From NCBI RefSeq assembly GCF_965219885.1, contig NZ_CBDCOT010000009.1, positions 620,001 through 684,000 on the forward strand: a stretch of 64,000 nucleotides of DNA, written 5' to 3'. Shown here in pieces: positions 14,397-23,673 of this stretch. Made by a program: the position numbers and the translations under genes. The notes beneath the pieces were generated by a model that was given only the letters and a program-made list of their open reading frames with translations, was not told the origin of the DNA and did not search any database. Source of the DNA: Curvivirga sp965219885. GTDB lineage: Bacteria > Pseudomonadota > Alphaproteobacteria > UBA8366 > Aestuariispiraceae. The number at the start of each line of letters is the position of its first letter. Positions within the stretch are counted from its first letter, which is position 1.

Positions 14397-15659
14397 ATGA
14401 ACATATATACACATCCCAAAGTACCAGACGATCTGTCTTATGAAGAAGCCCGCTTATTAATGGTGGATCCGGATACGGCTGTGCGCCAGGCGTTGGCACA
14501 TCATCCAAATACGCCTGAAGAAATCTTGTATTTTCTAGCAGAAGATAAAGAACCGTCAGTGAGACGCGCAATTGCGTTTAATGATAATACCCCACGCAAA
14601 GCTGATCTTATTCTGGCAAAAGACAATGACCCTCAAGTGCGTCATCAACTCGCCAATAAGATTGGACGTATCTTGCCAGACCTTCCGTTGGAAGCAAAAG
14701 AACTGGTTCTATCGGTGACATCAGATATCTTAACTCAACTGGCACAAGACGAAGTCGAACATGTTCGTAGCATGCTAGCTGATATGGTCAAAGATTTACC
14801 AAATGTCCCTAATGAGGTTGTGAAGCTTTTAGCAAAAGACAGCGCCCTCACCGTTTCGGAACCCGTATTGCAGTTTTCACCCGTTTTAGCCGATCAGGAT
14901 TTGCTGGATATTATCAACACACATCCTTTAAAGGGTGTCATCAGTGCGATTTCCAAACGTGATGGCGTGAGTGAAGAAATCTGCGGGGCTATCGTTAAAA
15001 GCGGTGATGTAGAAGCAATTTTTCACTTGTTAGAAAATAAAACTTCCCAAATTTGCGATGATTCAATGGACAAGATTTTAGAAGAGGCGCCCAAGCATGA
15101 AGGATGGCATGGGCCTCTTGTACAACGTCCAAAATTATCTGCCAAAACCGTTACTCGCCTTACCGATTTCGTTGCCATGCAGCTTTTACATGAATTACAA
15201 GAACGGACCGATTTGGATGATGACTTGCTCGTTCAACTCACCCAGTCCATGGAAAACCGGATCGCAAAAGAAGCGGAAGAAAAAGCCAACCTTCCCGGCG
15301 AAGATTGGGAAGGCAGCGATGATATTGATGCTGAAATCACTGCGTTAAAAGCCAGTGGTAACCTTAATCAGGATTTCGTCGACGATTGTTTAGATAATGG
15401 CTATAGAGATAAGTTATTTGCTGGTATCGCAGTCATGTCTGATATCGAAGCAAATATTGTTGCCAAAACCTTAACCCAACCACGTCCAAAACGCATTTGT
15501 GCGTTATGCTATAAAGCTGGGATATCTGCCCATAGTGCACGGCAAATTCAAATTCAAATCGCAAAACTACCAACGTCTTTGGTGATCAAACCAACCGAAG
15601 ACGGTGAATATAGCATGAGCAAAGACGAGCTTCTCGAAGTTTTCAATGATCTTAATTAA
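14397..15659 (+). CDS. DUF2336 family HEAT-like repeat protein
   Basis: The protein is built from short helical repeats such as VRQALAHHPNTPEEILYFLA, then VRRAIAFN...ADLILAKDNDPQVRHQLA, in the first 150 residues, typical of the alphaproteobacterial DUF2336 family (COG5330). A longer helical region extends to residue 420. There is no signal peptide or catalytic motif; such proteins are probably scaffolds or regulators, but no role is established to my knowledge. The gene stands alone on the plus strand, convergent with argB across a strong bidirectional terminator. Confidence 0.85.
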   Translation: MNIYTHPKVPDDLSYEEARLLMVDPDTAVRQALAHHPNTPEEILYFLAEDKEPSVRRAIAFNDNTPRKADLILAKDNDPQVRHQLANKIGRILPDLPLEAKELVLSVTSDILTQLAQDEVEHVRSMLADMVKDLPNVPNEVVKLLAKDSALTVSEPVLQFSPVLADQDLLDIINTHPLKGVISAISKRDGVSEEICGAIVKSGDVEAIFHLLENKTSQICDDSMDKILEEAPKHEGWHGPLVQRPKLSAKTVTRLTDFVAMQLLHELQERTDLDDDLLVQLTQSMENRIAKEAEEKANLPGEDWEGSDDIDAEITALKASGNLNQDFVDDCLDNGYRDKLFAGIAVMSDIEANIVAKTLTQPRPKRICALCYKAGISAHSARQIQIQIAKLPTSLVIKPTEDGEYSMSKDELLEVFNDLN

Positions 15660-15661
15660 AA

Positions 15662-15686
15662 AAGAGCGAGATAATCTCTCGCTCTT
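15662..15686. terminator. Bidirectional intrinsic terminator
   Basis: AAGAGCGAGA (15662-15671) pairs perfectly with TCTCGCTCTT (15677-15686) around a five-base loop, between the convergent DUF2336 gene and argB, with A/T runs on both sides. Confidence 0.85.
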
Positions 15687-15708
15687 ATATTTCACTTTCT
15701 TAACTGCA

Positions 15709-16611
15709 TTAATCCGCAGTAATCAAAGTCCCTGCACCCATTTCGGTGAACATTTCCAGCAAGATCACATGAGCCACACGCCCATCTAGAATAACGGCTG
15801 CATCTGCCCCTTTTTCGATGGCATGGAAACACGTTTCGATTTTTGGGATCATGCCGCCATGGATGGTGCCATCCTTAATCAAGTCTCTTGCTTGAGAAAC
15901 AGTAAGCTCACGTATCAACTCACCATTTTTATCTAAGACACCTGGCACGTCCGTTAACAACAATAAGCGGCGAGCATTGGTACCACCAGCCACTGCACCA
16001 GCAGCTGTATCCGCATTAATATTATAGGTTCGCCCTTCTTCCCCAATACCAATTGGTGCAACAACCGGAATAAATTCAGATTCCATCAATACATTGATGA
16101 TAGAAGGATCAACCTCAGTTGGTTCCCCCACAAAACCAAGATCAATCACTTTTTCAATATGAGAATCCGGGTCAACCACAGTACGCTCAAGTTTTTTAGC
16201 ACGAATTAGACTGCCATCTTTACCGGATAGCCCGACTGCACGACCACCTTCATTTTGTAGATTGGCAACAATAGACTTATTGATATTACCACATAAAACC
16301 ATTTCGGCAATTTCAACAGTTTCTGCATCTGTGACACGATGACCATCAACAAATTCACTTTGTTTATGGATTTTCTTTAGCATCGCCCCAATTTGCGGCC
16401 CACCACCATGCACCACGATTGGGTTGACGCCAACCTGCTTCAAAATCACGATATCACGGGCAAATTTACGAGATAATTCTTCGCTTCCCATGGCGTGACC
16501 ACCGTATTTCACCACAATATTCTTGCCGGTGTAACGTCGCATATATGGAAGCGCTTCTGCTAAAAGTCCTGCTTTTTCCAGCCATTCCAAACGACGTTTT
16601 GTCTTATCCAT
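15709..16611 (-). CDS. argB: Acetylglutamate kinase
   Basis: ArgB phosphorylates N-acetylglutamate, the second step of arginine synthesis. The ATP/substrate motif VVKYGGHAM (Lys35) and the glycine loop VVHGGGPQIG are intact, followed by the GLSGKDG and NINADTAAGAVAGG segments of the amino acid kinase fold. The length, 300 aa, suits the arginine-sensitive hexameric type, which carries an N-terminal helix (MDKTKRRLEWLEKAGLL). It lies 52 bp downstream of engB on the same strand, the usual alphaproteobacterial order. argE is present at 26.7 kb. Confidence 0.97.
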   Translation of the reverse strand: MDKTKRRLEWLEKAGLLAEALPYMRRYTGKNIVVKYGGHAMGSEELSRKFARDIVILKQVGVNPIVVHGGGPQIGAMLKKIHKQSEFVDGHRVTDAETVEIAEMVLCGNINKSIVANLQNEGGRAVGLSGKDGSLIRAKKLERTVVDPDSHIEKVIDLGFVGEPTEVDPSIINVLMESEFIPVVAPIGIGEEGRTYNINADTAAGAVAGGTNARRLLLLTDVPGVLDKNGELIRELTVSQARDLIKDGTIHGGMIPKIETCFHAIEKGADAAVILDGRVAHVILLEMFTEMGAGTLITAD

Positions 16612-16663
16612 GGGTTTTACTCTTCGTTTAAATTTTAATCTAAGATTGTTTCTTTTAAAGAAT

Positions 16664-17305
16664 TTATACAGGCTGTGCCATATCGGTCAATAAGGCGCGT
16701 AACTCGCCAATGCCATACCCTTTACGGGAACTGGTAATAAATATCTCTGGATGGGCAGCGGCACGTGTTTTAATCTCTTTACGTACCTTATTCGCTGTTT
16801 CTTCCAACATGGATTGTTTTACCTTGTCCGACTTGGTCAAAATCACCTGATAAGCCACACCAGCAATATCCAGCATATCCATTAACTCACGATCTGGGTC
16901 TTTCAAACCATGACGCGAGTCGACTAATAAGCAAAGACGCTTTAGCTCTACACGCCCACGCAAATAATCACGCACCAGTCGTGTCCATGCCTGAACTTCG
17001 GATCGAGATACCTTCGCATATCCATGCCCGGGTAAATCCACCATCATCAAACGACCACCAAGCAAGAAGAAGTTTAACTCCTTCGTACGTCCCGGGGTAT
17101 TTGATGTACGTGCCAAAGTGTTACGTCCTGTTAACGCATTCACAAGACTGGACTTACCGACATTGGAACGTCCTGCAAATGCGACTTCCGGAATACCATC
17201 TGTTGGCAAAGCTGCCAATTTGGTCACACCAAGTTGAAACTCACAGGATTGTGCAAAAAATTTGCGACCTTCTTCAATTTCTTCGTCGCTGAATTCAAAA
17301 GCCAT
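16664..17305 (-). CDS. engB: Ribosome biogenesis GTPase EngB (YsxC/YihA)
   Basis: EngB is an essential GTPase for 50S subunit assembly. G1 is GRSNVGKSS (residues 45-53); the switch contains RTSNTPGRTKELNFF, G3 is DLPGHGYAKV, and G4 is LTKSDKV. At 213 aa it has the normal size. It lies between yidC (107 bp upstream, with an intrinsic terminator between them) and argB (52 bp downstream), all on the minus strand, so engB-argB may be a separate transcription unit from rpmH-rnpA-yidC. Confidence 0.96.
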   Translation of the reverse strand: MAFEFSDEEIEEGRKFFAQSCEFQLGVTKLAALPTDGIPEVAFAGRSNVGKSSLVNALTGRNTLARTSNTPGRTKELNFFLLGGRLMMVDLPGHGYAKVSRSEVQAWTRLVRDYLRGRVELKRLCLLVDSRHGLKDPDRELMDMLDIAGVAYQVILTKSDKVKQSMLEETANKVRKEIKTRAAAHPEIFITSSRKGYGIGELRALLTDMAQPV

Positions 17306-17363
17306 AACGTCTTTTCATCTTTCAGTTAAATAGATTGCAATTAGCCTAAGCCAATTCGCATAA

Positions 17364-17395
17364 AAAAGCCGCATCTTTTTCAGACGCGGCTCTTT
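17364..17395 (-). terminator. Intrinsic terminator after yidC
   Basis: On the minus strand AGCCGCGTC (17391-17383) pairs with GATGCGGCT (17375-17367), with one G-T pair, followed by a run of T. It lies 18 bp after the yidC stop codon. Confidence 0.75.
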
Positions 17396-17412
17396 CACAT
17401 ATTTTTATTAGA

Positions 17413-19167
17413 TCAGGTTTCAGCCTTGCCACCGCCAATGGCAACACCCATCCGTTTCATGATCACCCATTGCTGTAAAATGGACAAGCTGTTGTTCCAT
17501 GCCCAATAGATCACAAGACCGGCCGGGAATGTACCCAATAGGAATGTGAAGAAAATTGGCATAAACATAAAGATTTTAGCTTGTACTGGATCAGCAGGTG
17601 CTGGGTTCAACTTCTGTTGTAAATACATGGTAACACCCATGATGATCGGCCAGATACCGATATTGATCATCGCCAATGCGGCTGGTACTTGCCAATCAAA
17701 TAAGCCAAAACCTGTCAAAATAGTAAGCGGGTCCGGTGCAGACAGATCGTGAATCCAACCAAAGAATGGTGCATGGCGCATCTCAATGGTGATGAACAAT
17801 ACTTTATATAACGCAAAGAAGATCGGAATTTGTACCAAGATCGGTAAGCAACCCGCCATTGGATTTACTTTTTCTTTCTTATACAACCCCATCATTTCCT
17901 GTTGCATCTTTTGACGATCATCGCCAGCACGCTCTCTGATCTGTTGGATCTTTGGCTGCAACAACTTCATTTTAGACATGGATTGATAGGATTTATTCGC
18001 CAATGGGAAGAGCAACAATTTGATACCTAATGTCAGCACCAAAATTGCCACACCAAAGTTACCCAAAATCCCGTATAACCAATGAATTGCATAGAAGATT
18101 GGTTTTGTCAGGAAGTAGAACCAACCAAAATCAATAGCCAAATCGAAATTCAAGATTCCGAATTCTTCGCTATATTGATCAAATAAGGTTGTTTGTTTCG
18201 CACCAGCAAAAAGACGAGATGTCGTTTCAACAGTTTGTCCAGCCCCCACAACTATTTGCGGGTTCAAGAAATCTGCTTGATACCGATAGTCATTATTTGC
18301 AGGTGTTGCTTTAAAGCGTGTCGCAACTTCAACCGATTGATCCGGCACCAATGCAGACATCCAATATTTGTCTGTGATACCTAACCAGCCACCTGTTGTT
18401 GTTTCCTGAATTTGTTTATCATCCTGAATATCCCCATAAGAAAGCTCTTCCAGGGTTTCGTTAAACACGCCGGACATACCTTCATGCAGGATATAGAAAT
18501 CCGTTGTTTCCGGTGTCTTGTTACGGGAAATAATACCGTAAGACGCAACAGAAACATTCTGGCCGCTTTCATTCACAACCTTCTGTGTCACAGTGAATAA
18601 ATAATCTTTATCCAATGTAATCACTTGTTGGAATGTCAATCCTTGACCGTTATTCCAGCTTAATGTCACTGGTGTATCAATACCCAAGACATTCGCATCA
18701 GCAGACCAGATTGTGTCCTTGTTTGGTGCTGCGATACCTTTTTCAACCCACCAGCCAAATTCAGCATAATAGGCATTATGAGAACCTGTTGGTTGGAAGA
18801 GCTGGATTTTCGCGCTATCTGGGTCCAGCGTTTCACGATAATCTGTCAGGATCAAATCATCGATACGCGCGCCCTTTAAACTTAGGCTACCTTCTAAGCG
18901 ATCTGTTTTAATTGCCAAGCGCGGCACATCTTTCAAGATGGCGCTGCGTGGGCGATCAATATTGAATTGAATTTCTTCGCCTGCGGGTGTCGGCATTTCT
19001 GCATTGGCGGTCGGGTTTGCTGGAACGGGCGTTCCATCAGCATTTACAACTTCGGCATTGGCAGCATCAGCTGCTTCCTGAAGACGTGGTTGTTCGTAAA
19101 GAAAATTCCAGCCCAGTAAAATTGCCAAAGACAAGACCACTGCAAGGATCAGATTTTTGTTTTCCAT
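17413..19167 (-). CDS. yidC: Membrane protein insertase YidC
   Basis: YidC inserts membrane proteins alone or with SecYEG. The Gram-negative layout is complete: an N-terminal helix (ENKNLILAVVLSLAILLGWNF), a large periplasmic beta domain (about residues 70-340), then the conserved five-helix core starting near 350, with GWFYFLTKPIFYAIHWLYG, a cytoplasmic loop with YQSMSKMKLLQPKIQQIRER, and the PMAGCLPILVQIPIFFALY segment. Length 584 aa is normal. It is 223 bp downstream of rnpA; no yidD is seen in that gap. A terminator follows. Confidence 0.97.
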   Translation of the reverse strand: MENKNLILAVVLSLAILLGWNFLYEQPRLQEAADAANAEVVNADGTPVPANPTANAEMPTPAGEEIQFNIDRPRSAILKDVPRLAIKTDRLEGSLSLKGARIDDLILTDYRETLDPDSAKIQLFQPTGSHNAYYAEFGWWVEKGIAAPNKDTIWSADANVLGIDTPVTLSWNNGQGLTFQQVITLDKDYLFTVTQKVVNESGQNVSVASYGIISRNKTPETTDFYILHEGMSGVFNETLEELSYGDIQDDKQIQETTTGGWLGITDKYWMSALVPDQSVEVATRFKATPANNDYRYQADFLNPQIVVGAGQTVETTSRLFAGAKQTTLFDQYSEEFGILNFDLAIDFGWFYFLTKPIFYAIHWLYGILGNFGVAILVLTLGIKLLLFPLANKSYQSMSKMKLLQPKIQQIRERAGDDRQKMQQEMMGLYKKEKVNPMAGCLPILVQIPIFFALYKVLFITIEMRHAPFFGWIHDLSAPDPLTILTGFGLFDWQVPAALAMINIGIWPIIMGVTMYLQQKLNPAPADPVQAKIFMFMPIFFTFLLGTFPAGLVIYWAWNNSLSILQQWVIMKRMGVAIGGGKAET

Positions 19168-19390
19168 GGAAACCCCGGATAGTCACGTTTGCGTCGTAAA
19201 ATAACGACAATTGAAACCTAGCCCAACAACAGGCCATCAACTGATACACATTGACTGCCTATATGACGAGTCCAAATTCATCATATAAGGTGATTTTTTT
19301 AAGATTTTAAGTCGACATGATGCGAAAGAGAGGAAATCGGCTTTAATTCTGATAGAACATCAATAAGAAAAGCGTCTTTATCGCCTGATG

Positions 19391-19858
19391 TTATGCCGTC
19401 TTGGTGGATGACTTTCCTTGATTAAGAAATGTATCACCGGAAATCTTATCCTGTTCACCTTGCTTCACAGCTTTGTTTGCAGCCTTACCTGAGGAAGATT
19501 GTAACAGGGATAACTGCTTCAAAGCGCGTTTCATATCACGCAAGAGAGTCGTATAAGGTCTTTTCGGGGAAGCAAACCGTGCAATTACCACATAATCATA
19601 TCCGGCAATCGCCATTGTAGGCAAAGTATCTGCCACAACGGACCTTAGACGTCTGCGTGCCCGGTTCCGGGTTACTGCATTACCAATTTTCTTGCTAGCA
19701 GTATACCCGACCCGGATTGTCGCGTGGGGTGCGTCCACTGCGCCTTTCGGTGTCTCACGTACTTGAAGCACAAGCCCCGGAGTCGCAAAACTTCGTTTCG
19801 CACTGGCCACGCGCAGAAACTCAGACCGCCGCTTAAGAATCTCGACGGTGTGAGACAT
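19391..19858 (-). CDS. rnpA: Ribonuclease P protein component
   Basis: RnpA is the basic protein subunit of RNase P, which matures tRNA 5' ends. The N-terminus (VEILKRRSEFLRVA), the VGYTASKKIGNAVTRNRARR signature around residues 50-70 and the later YDYVVIAR strand are all typical. At 155 aa it exceeds the usual ~120; the extra C-terminal ~35 residues are polar and poorly conserved in type. The start follows rpmH by 5 bp on the minus strand, the near-universal rpmH-rnpA pair. Confidence 0.96.
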   Translation of the reverse strand: MSHTVEILKRRSEFLRVASAKRSFATPGLVLQVRETPKGAVDAPHATIRVGYTASKKIGNAVTRNRARRRLRSVVADTLPTMAIAGYDYVVIARFASPKRPYTTLLRDMKRALKQLSLLQSSSGKAANKAVKQGEQDKISGDTFLNQGKSSTKTA

Positions 19859-19863
19859 CTGAC

Positions 19864-19998
19864 TTAAGCGGACAGACGCTTACGGCCTTTAGCGCGACGC
19901 GCAGCCAATACGTTACGACCACCTACTGTTGCTTTACGTGCACGGAAACCGTGGCGACGCTTGCGAACCAAGTTACTTGGTTGGAATGTACGTTTCAT
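19864..19998 (-). CDS. rpmH: 50S ribosomal protein L34
   Basis: A 44-residue, highly basic protein begins MKRTFQPSNLVRKRRHGFRA and ends AKGRKRLSA, the full L34 pattern. AGGAGAGA lies 7 bp before the ATG. It heads the rpmH-rnpA-yidC group on the minus strand; its promoter must lie within the divergent region 19999-20395. Confidence 0.98.
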   Translation of the reverse strand: MKRTFQPSNLVRKRRHGFRARKATVGGRNVLAARRAKGRKRLSA

Positions 19999-20395
19999 TT
20001 TATCTCTCCTAAATGAGGAATGTCCCAGTCTCTTATATGTCTAACAAACCAAAACATCCGTTTTCTGCCTAATCCCTTTTCGTAATCTTTATTCTATAAT
20101 AGAAGAAAGACAGCCGAAATGGCACTTTAGGCGGAACCTAAAATTTCGAACGCGCTGTATAGTGCTGAAATACGGGTAAGTCAATGCCATCTGGTGAAAA
20201 AAGGCGGTATTCGTTTAAATAAAACCTGATTCATTTCATTTACAGGTCAGATCGTAGCCAACTTATCTGAAACACCCGAACTTAAGTCACCTAACATATC
20301 GCTCACGAAGGGTTTACCAGAGAGTGTATAGCCTTTTCCAGTCAAATTTTGCATAGTCGTGTTTATATTACAGCCCATTCTATGGAAAAACAGGT
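19999..20395. other. Divergent promoter region, rpmH and TVP38 gene
   Basis: This 397-bp gap separates the divergent rpmH and TVP38 genes and must hold both promoters. I see no DnaA boxes of the TTATCCACA type, so there is no sign of the replication origin that adjoins rpmH in some bacteria. Nothing else is recognisable. Confidence 0.5.
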
Positions 20396-21127
20396 ATGAC
20401 TGACGTGACACAAGAAACAGCATCTAATAGCAAAATCAACAAACTCAAGAAACTCTTGCCTTTGTTTATATTGGCTGCTGGCCTGATTCTATTCTTTGGA
20501 ACAGGGGCGCATAATTACATCAGTGAAGATGTTTTACGTGACAATCATGAAGCTCTTACCCAAGGTGTGGCAAGTTATCCCATCGTTGCACCACTTTTAT
20601 TTGGTGCAGCTTATGTAGTTGTTGTTCTATTTTCCTTGCCAGGTGGCACATTAATGTCAGTCGCAGGTGGCTTCTTGTTTGGGCCATTTTATGGTGCCTT
20701 CCTTGTCGTCTTTTCAGCAACATTAGGAGCTTCAGGCCTATTTATTGCGGCCAAATCTTCGATCGGTGACAGTCTACGTGAAAAAGCTGGTCCATGGATG
20801 TCTAAATTGGAGGCTGGCTTTAAAAAGAATGAATTTAGCTACCTATTATTTTTACGCCTCGTTCCTGCATTCCCGTTTTTCGTGGTCAATCTCGTCCCAG
20901 CCTTCTTAGGTGTTAGTTTACGTAATTATGTGGTTGGTACATTTATAGGTATCATTCCTGGGGCTTTGGTATTCACATATTTTGGCGCAGGCCTTGGGAA
21001 AGTATTTGAATCAGGCGAAGCCTTCAGCCTTTCTGCCGTTGTCACACCGGAAATCTTGATTGCATTATCTGGCTTAGCAGGCCTTGCGCTTTTACCTGTG
21101 CTTATAAATAAAATCCGCAATAAGTAA
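20396..21127 (+). CDS. TVP38/TMEM64 (DedA-like) membrane protein
   Basis: The protein has five to six hydrophobic segments and the family's SNARE-associated/VTT core: a glycine-rich re-entrant segment LPGGTLMSVAGGFLFGPFYG (about residues 81-100), then FSYLLFLRLVPAFPFFVVNL, and GTFIGIIPGALVFTYFGAGL. Relatives are proposed to scramble or flip polyprenyl-phosphate carriers and phospholipids; that activity is not shown for this member. It is 243 aa, normal size, and lies 105 bp before a histidine kinase gene on the same strand. Confidence 0.88.
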   Translation: MTDVTQETASNSKINKLKKLLPLFILAAGLILFFGTGAHNYISEDVLRDNHEALTQGVASYPIVAPLLFGAAYVVVVLFSLPGGTLMSVAGGFLFGPFYGAFLVVFSATLGASGLFIAAKSSIGDSLREKAGPWMSKLEAGFKKNEFSYLLFLRLVPAFPFFVVNLVPAFLGVSLRNYVVGTFIGIIPGALVFTYFGAGLGKVFESGEAFSLSAVVTPEILIALSGLAGLALLPVLINKIRNK

Positions 21128-21232
21128 CTCACAGAATACTAGAATATTTGTTTTAAAATCAGAATTGTATTTAAGATAATATGAATTAGAATATTCTGAA
21201 CATATTCTCATAAAGAAGTTGTATCCTTATCC

Positions 21233-22642
21233 ATGTCAGATACGCCAAGCACAATTGATCGCAAAACACAAAACACCAATTGGTTCAGAAGCCTATCTGC
21301 CCGATTGTTGGTTTTGACAGTTAGCTTTGTGATGCTTTCTGAATTCCTAATTTTTGCTCCCTCTGTTGCAAATTTCCGACTTAACTGGCTTCATGAAAAA
21401 TTAAATGCAGCACATTTAGCAGTTTTAACATTGGATGCAGCACCTGATGGCATGGTTTCAAAGGAAATGGAATCCACTTTATTAACCCATGTTGGCGTTA
21501 ACAGCATTGCAGTAAAACGTGTGGGCATGCGGCAAGCTATGTTAAATGACATGCCGCCTAATGTAGATGAGAGTTTCGATCTAAGGGATCCCATGTTCTT
21601 CCCGCTTATTCTTGACGCCTTTCAAACTTTCGCTAGTGAGAATGGAAAAGTTATAAGAGTTATTGGCTTTTCACCTCATGATAACAAAACTGAGATCGAA
21701 ATTATTCTGAGCCAACATCCGCTTGTAGAAGATATTCGTGCCTTTGGATGGCGCATCGTTGCCCTATCCTTATTCATTTCCATAATTACAGCCGGGTTAG
21801 TATATCTTTCTTTGCAGTGGTTTTTGGTGCGTCCAATGCGCAAACTTACTAGCAATATGGTGCGTTTTGCAGAAAACCCGGAAGACGAAAGCCGTATTAT
21901 GATCCCTGGCAGCCGTCGTGACGAAGTTGGAAAAGCTCAACAGGAACTGTCCGGTTTACAGCGAAACTTACATAACTTGCTAAAGCAAAAAGAACATTTA
22001 GCTGCTCTTGGAACCGCCGTTGCCAAAATCAATCACGACCTGCGCGGTATTCTTTCAACTGCTCTTGTTGTCTCCGACCGTCTTGAAACATCAGATGACC
22101 CAAAGGAAGTGCGCAAGATCGCCCCAACCTTAATTTCAGCAATTGATCGCGCTGTAAATCTTTGCAGCCAGACTTTAAACTTCGTAGGTCAGGAAACACC
22201 TCCTATTAATGTCACGAAATTCTGTTTAGCGCCCGTTATTCAGGAAATTAGCGAAGGCATAAAGGGCGATATTCGTATTCTTTCGGAAATTAAGCAAAAC
22301 AGAGAACTCGAAGCTGATCGCGATCATATTTTTAGAGTCATCACTAATTTAATTCAAAACTCAGTTCAAGCAGGCGCAGAAACTATCCGGATCACATTGG
22401 AAGGTGAAGATCAGGACTTCTGGTTGTTGGATTTGGAAGATGATGGTCCTGGCTTGCCACCAAGGGCAGAAAAGAATTTATTCAAGCCATTTCAAAGCTC
22501 TGCAAGAAGTGGAGGTACAGGCCTAGGCCTTGTGACTGCCCGTGAATTGATACGGGCGCATGGTGGAGACCTATGGTTACTGGAAACTGGTGAGACGGGA
22601 ACCGTCTTCCGTATCCACCTACCACATCATATTCACGGTTGA
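21233..22642 (+). CDS. Membrane sensor histidine kinase
   Basis: Two membrane helices (about 27-46 and 174-197) enclose a periplasmic sensor region of about 125 residues. A HAMP domain follows (about 198-250), then a HisKA helix with phospho-acceptor His268 in AKINHDLRGILS, and an ATPase domain with N box NLIQNSVQAG, G1 DDGPGLP and G2 GGTGLGL. There is no receiver domain and no response regulator gene beside it, so it is an orphan. The next plus-strand gene encodes the FNR-type regulator. Confidence 0.92.
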   Translation: MSDTPSTIDRKTQNTNWFRSLSARLLVLTVSFVMLSEFLIFAPSVANFRLNWLHEKLNAAHLAVLTLDAAPDGMVSKEMESTLLTHVGVNSIAVKRVGMRQAMLNDMPPNVDESFDLRDPMFFPLILDAFQTFASENGKVIRVIGFSPHDNKTEIEIILSQHPLVEDIRAFGWRIVALSLFISIITAGLVYLSLQWFLVRPMRKLTSNMVRFAENPEDESRIMIPGSRRDEVGKAQQELSGLQRNLHNLLKQKEHLAALGTAVAKINHDLRGILSTALVVSDRLETSDDPKEVRKIAPTLISAIDRAVNLCSQTLNFVGQETPPINVTKFCLAPVIQEISEGIKGDIRILSEIKQNRELEADRDHIFRVITNLIQNSVQAGAETIRITLEGEDQDFWLLDLEDDGPGLPPRAEKNLFKPFQSSARSGGTGLGLVTARELIRAHGGDLWLLETGETGTVFRIHLPHHIHG

Positions 22643-22723
22643 ATAAAAAATACCAAAATAGCTAAACTAGTGCTTGCAGAAACCCTTTTTTTTCTAAATT
22701 ATATGCTAATAGATTGGAAAATA

Positions 22724-22737
22724 TTGAGATAAATCAA
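22724..22737 (+). promoter_or_regulatory. FNR/FixK-type box upstream of the regulator gene
   Basis: TTGAGATAAATCAA matches the consensus TTGAT-N4-ATCAA except for one base. It lies 60 bp before the chosen start of the FNR-type regulator, consistent with autoregulation. Confidence 0.65.
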
Positions 22738-22797
22738 TTTTTCCTATTATACGAAGCATAGAAACAACCTATGCGTTATGGATTAAAGGGCAAGATT

Positions 22798-23556
22798 ATG
22801 GGTATTACGGCTGCTGGCAAAACCCGCATTTTTGACGATTCCCTCAATGCTGATGAAAAATTAGCGCGTTCGAATCCTTGCGCTGATTGCACGGTTCGGA
22901 ATCTGTCTTTTTGCAATTGCCTCAACAATCAAGAATTAGAAGAGCTTGATGCGATTGTGACGCATCTAGAAGTTCCCGCGCGTGCACCAATTATTGATGA
23001 AAAAGAACCTGCCGAGTTTCTATTTAATGTCACTGGTGGCGCAGTTAAATTATACAAGCTGCTCGCGGATGGTCGACGTCAGATCACTGGTTTCCTCTTT
23101 GCAGGCGATTTTTTAGGTATTGCGATGAAAGACAATTATGTCTATTCCGCAGAATCCGTGAATAAAACGACTCTTTGCCGCTTCCGCCGCACAGAATTGG
23201 AAGAAATGGTGGATAAGCACGCCAAACTTTCCAAGCAGATGCTGAATATGGCATCCAATGAATTGGAAATGGCACAAGAACAAATGTTACTTTTAGGTCG
23301 CAAGACAGCTAAAGAAAAACTTTGTAGCTTCCTTCTGACTCTTTCCAAGCGCGCAGAAAAACGTGGCGAGGCAGCGACACCTATTTATGTACCGATGAGT
23401 CGTGCAGATATCGGTGACTATCTTGGCCTCACAACCGAAACCGTCAGCCGGACTTTCACGAACTTAAAACGAGATCGCGTTATTCGCTTACAAGAAGGAA
23501 GCATGATCCATCTGAATGATCTTGAGGAATTAGAAGACCATTCAGAAGGACTTTAG
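22798..23556 (+). CDS. FNR/FixK-family oxygen-responsive regulator
   Basis: A cyclic-nucleotide-binding-type fold is followed by a helix-turn-helix (SRADIGDYLGLTTETVSRTF). Near the N-terminus CADCTVRNLSFC gives the CX2CX7C spacing of alphaproteobacterial Fnr/FnrN proteins, and a further Cys in TTLCRFRR could complete a [4Fe-4S] cluster. The recognition helix ETVSRTF has the Glu and Arg used by Fnr to read TTGAT. The open frame reaches 22771, but ATG 22798 has AAAGGG at the right distance. FNR boxes stand before this gene and before coxB. Confidence 0.92.
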   Translation: MGITAAGKTRIFDDSLNADEKLARSNPCADCTVRNLSFCNCLNNQELEELDAIVTHLEVPARAPIIDEKEPAEFLFNVTGGAVKLYKLLADGRRQITGFLFAGDFLGIAMKDNYVYSAESVNKTTLCRFRRTELEEMVDKHAKLSKQMLNMASNELEMAQEQMLLLGRKTAKEKLCSFLLTLSKRAEKRGEAATPIYVPMSRADIGDYLGLTTETVSRTFTNLKRDRVIRLQEGSMIHLNDLEELEDHSEGL

Positions 23557-23586
23557 AAAACATCACTTCTGAAATTGTAATATTAG

Positions 23587-23615
23587 ACCGGGCTGTTATG
23601 CCCGGTTTTATTTTG
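23587..23615 (+). terminator. Intrinsic terminator of the FNR-type gene
   Basis: ACCGGGC (23587-23593) pairs with GCCCGGT (23600-23606), followed by TTTATTTT, 31 bp after the stop codon. Confidence 0.88.
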
Positions 23616-23622
23616 TCTAAAC

Positions 23623-23650
23623 AAAAGGGCGACTAAAAAGCCGCCCTTTT
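23623..23650 (-). terminator. Intrinsic terminator of the phosphoribosyltransferase gene
   Basis: AAAAGGGCG (23623-23631) pairs with CGCCCTTTT (23642-23650); read on the minus strand the stem runs into TTTTG after the gpt-type gene. It forms a back-to-back pair with the preceding terminator. Confidence 0.8.
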
Positions 23651-23673
23651 CGAAAGATATAGCCAATCAAAGA

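Noticed and set aside
19999..20395. Possible replication origin next to rpmH
   Set aside because: No DnaA boxes, AT-rich unwinding repeats or dnaA/dnaN genes are visible; in alphaproteobacteria rpmH is usually not at the origin.
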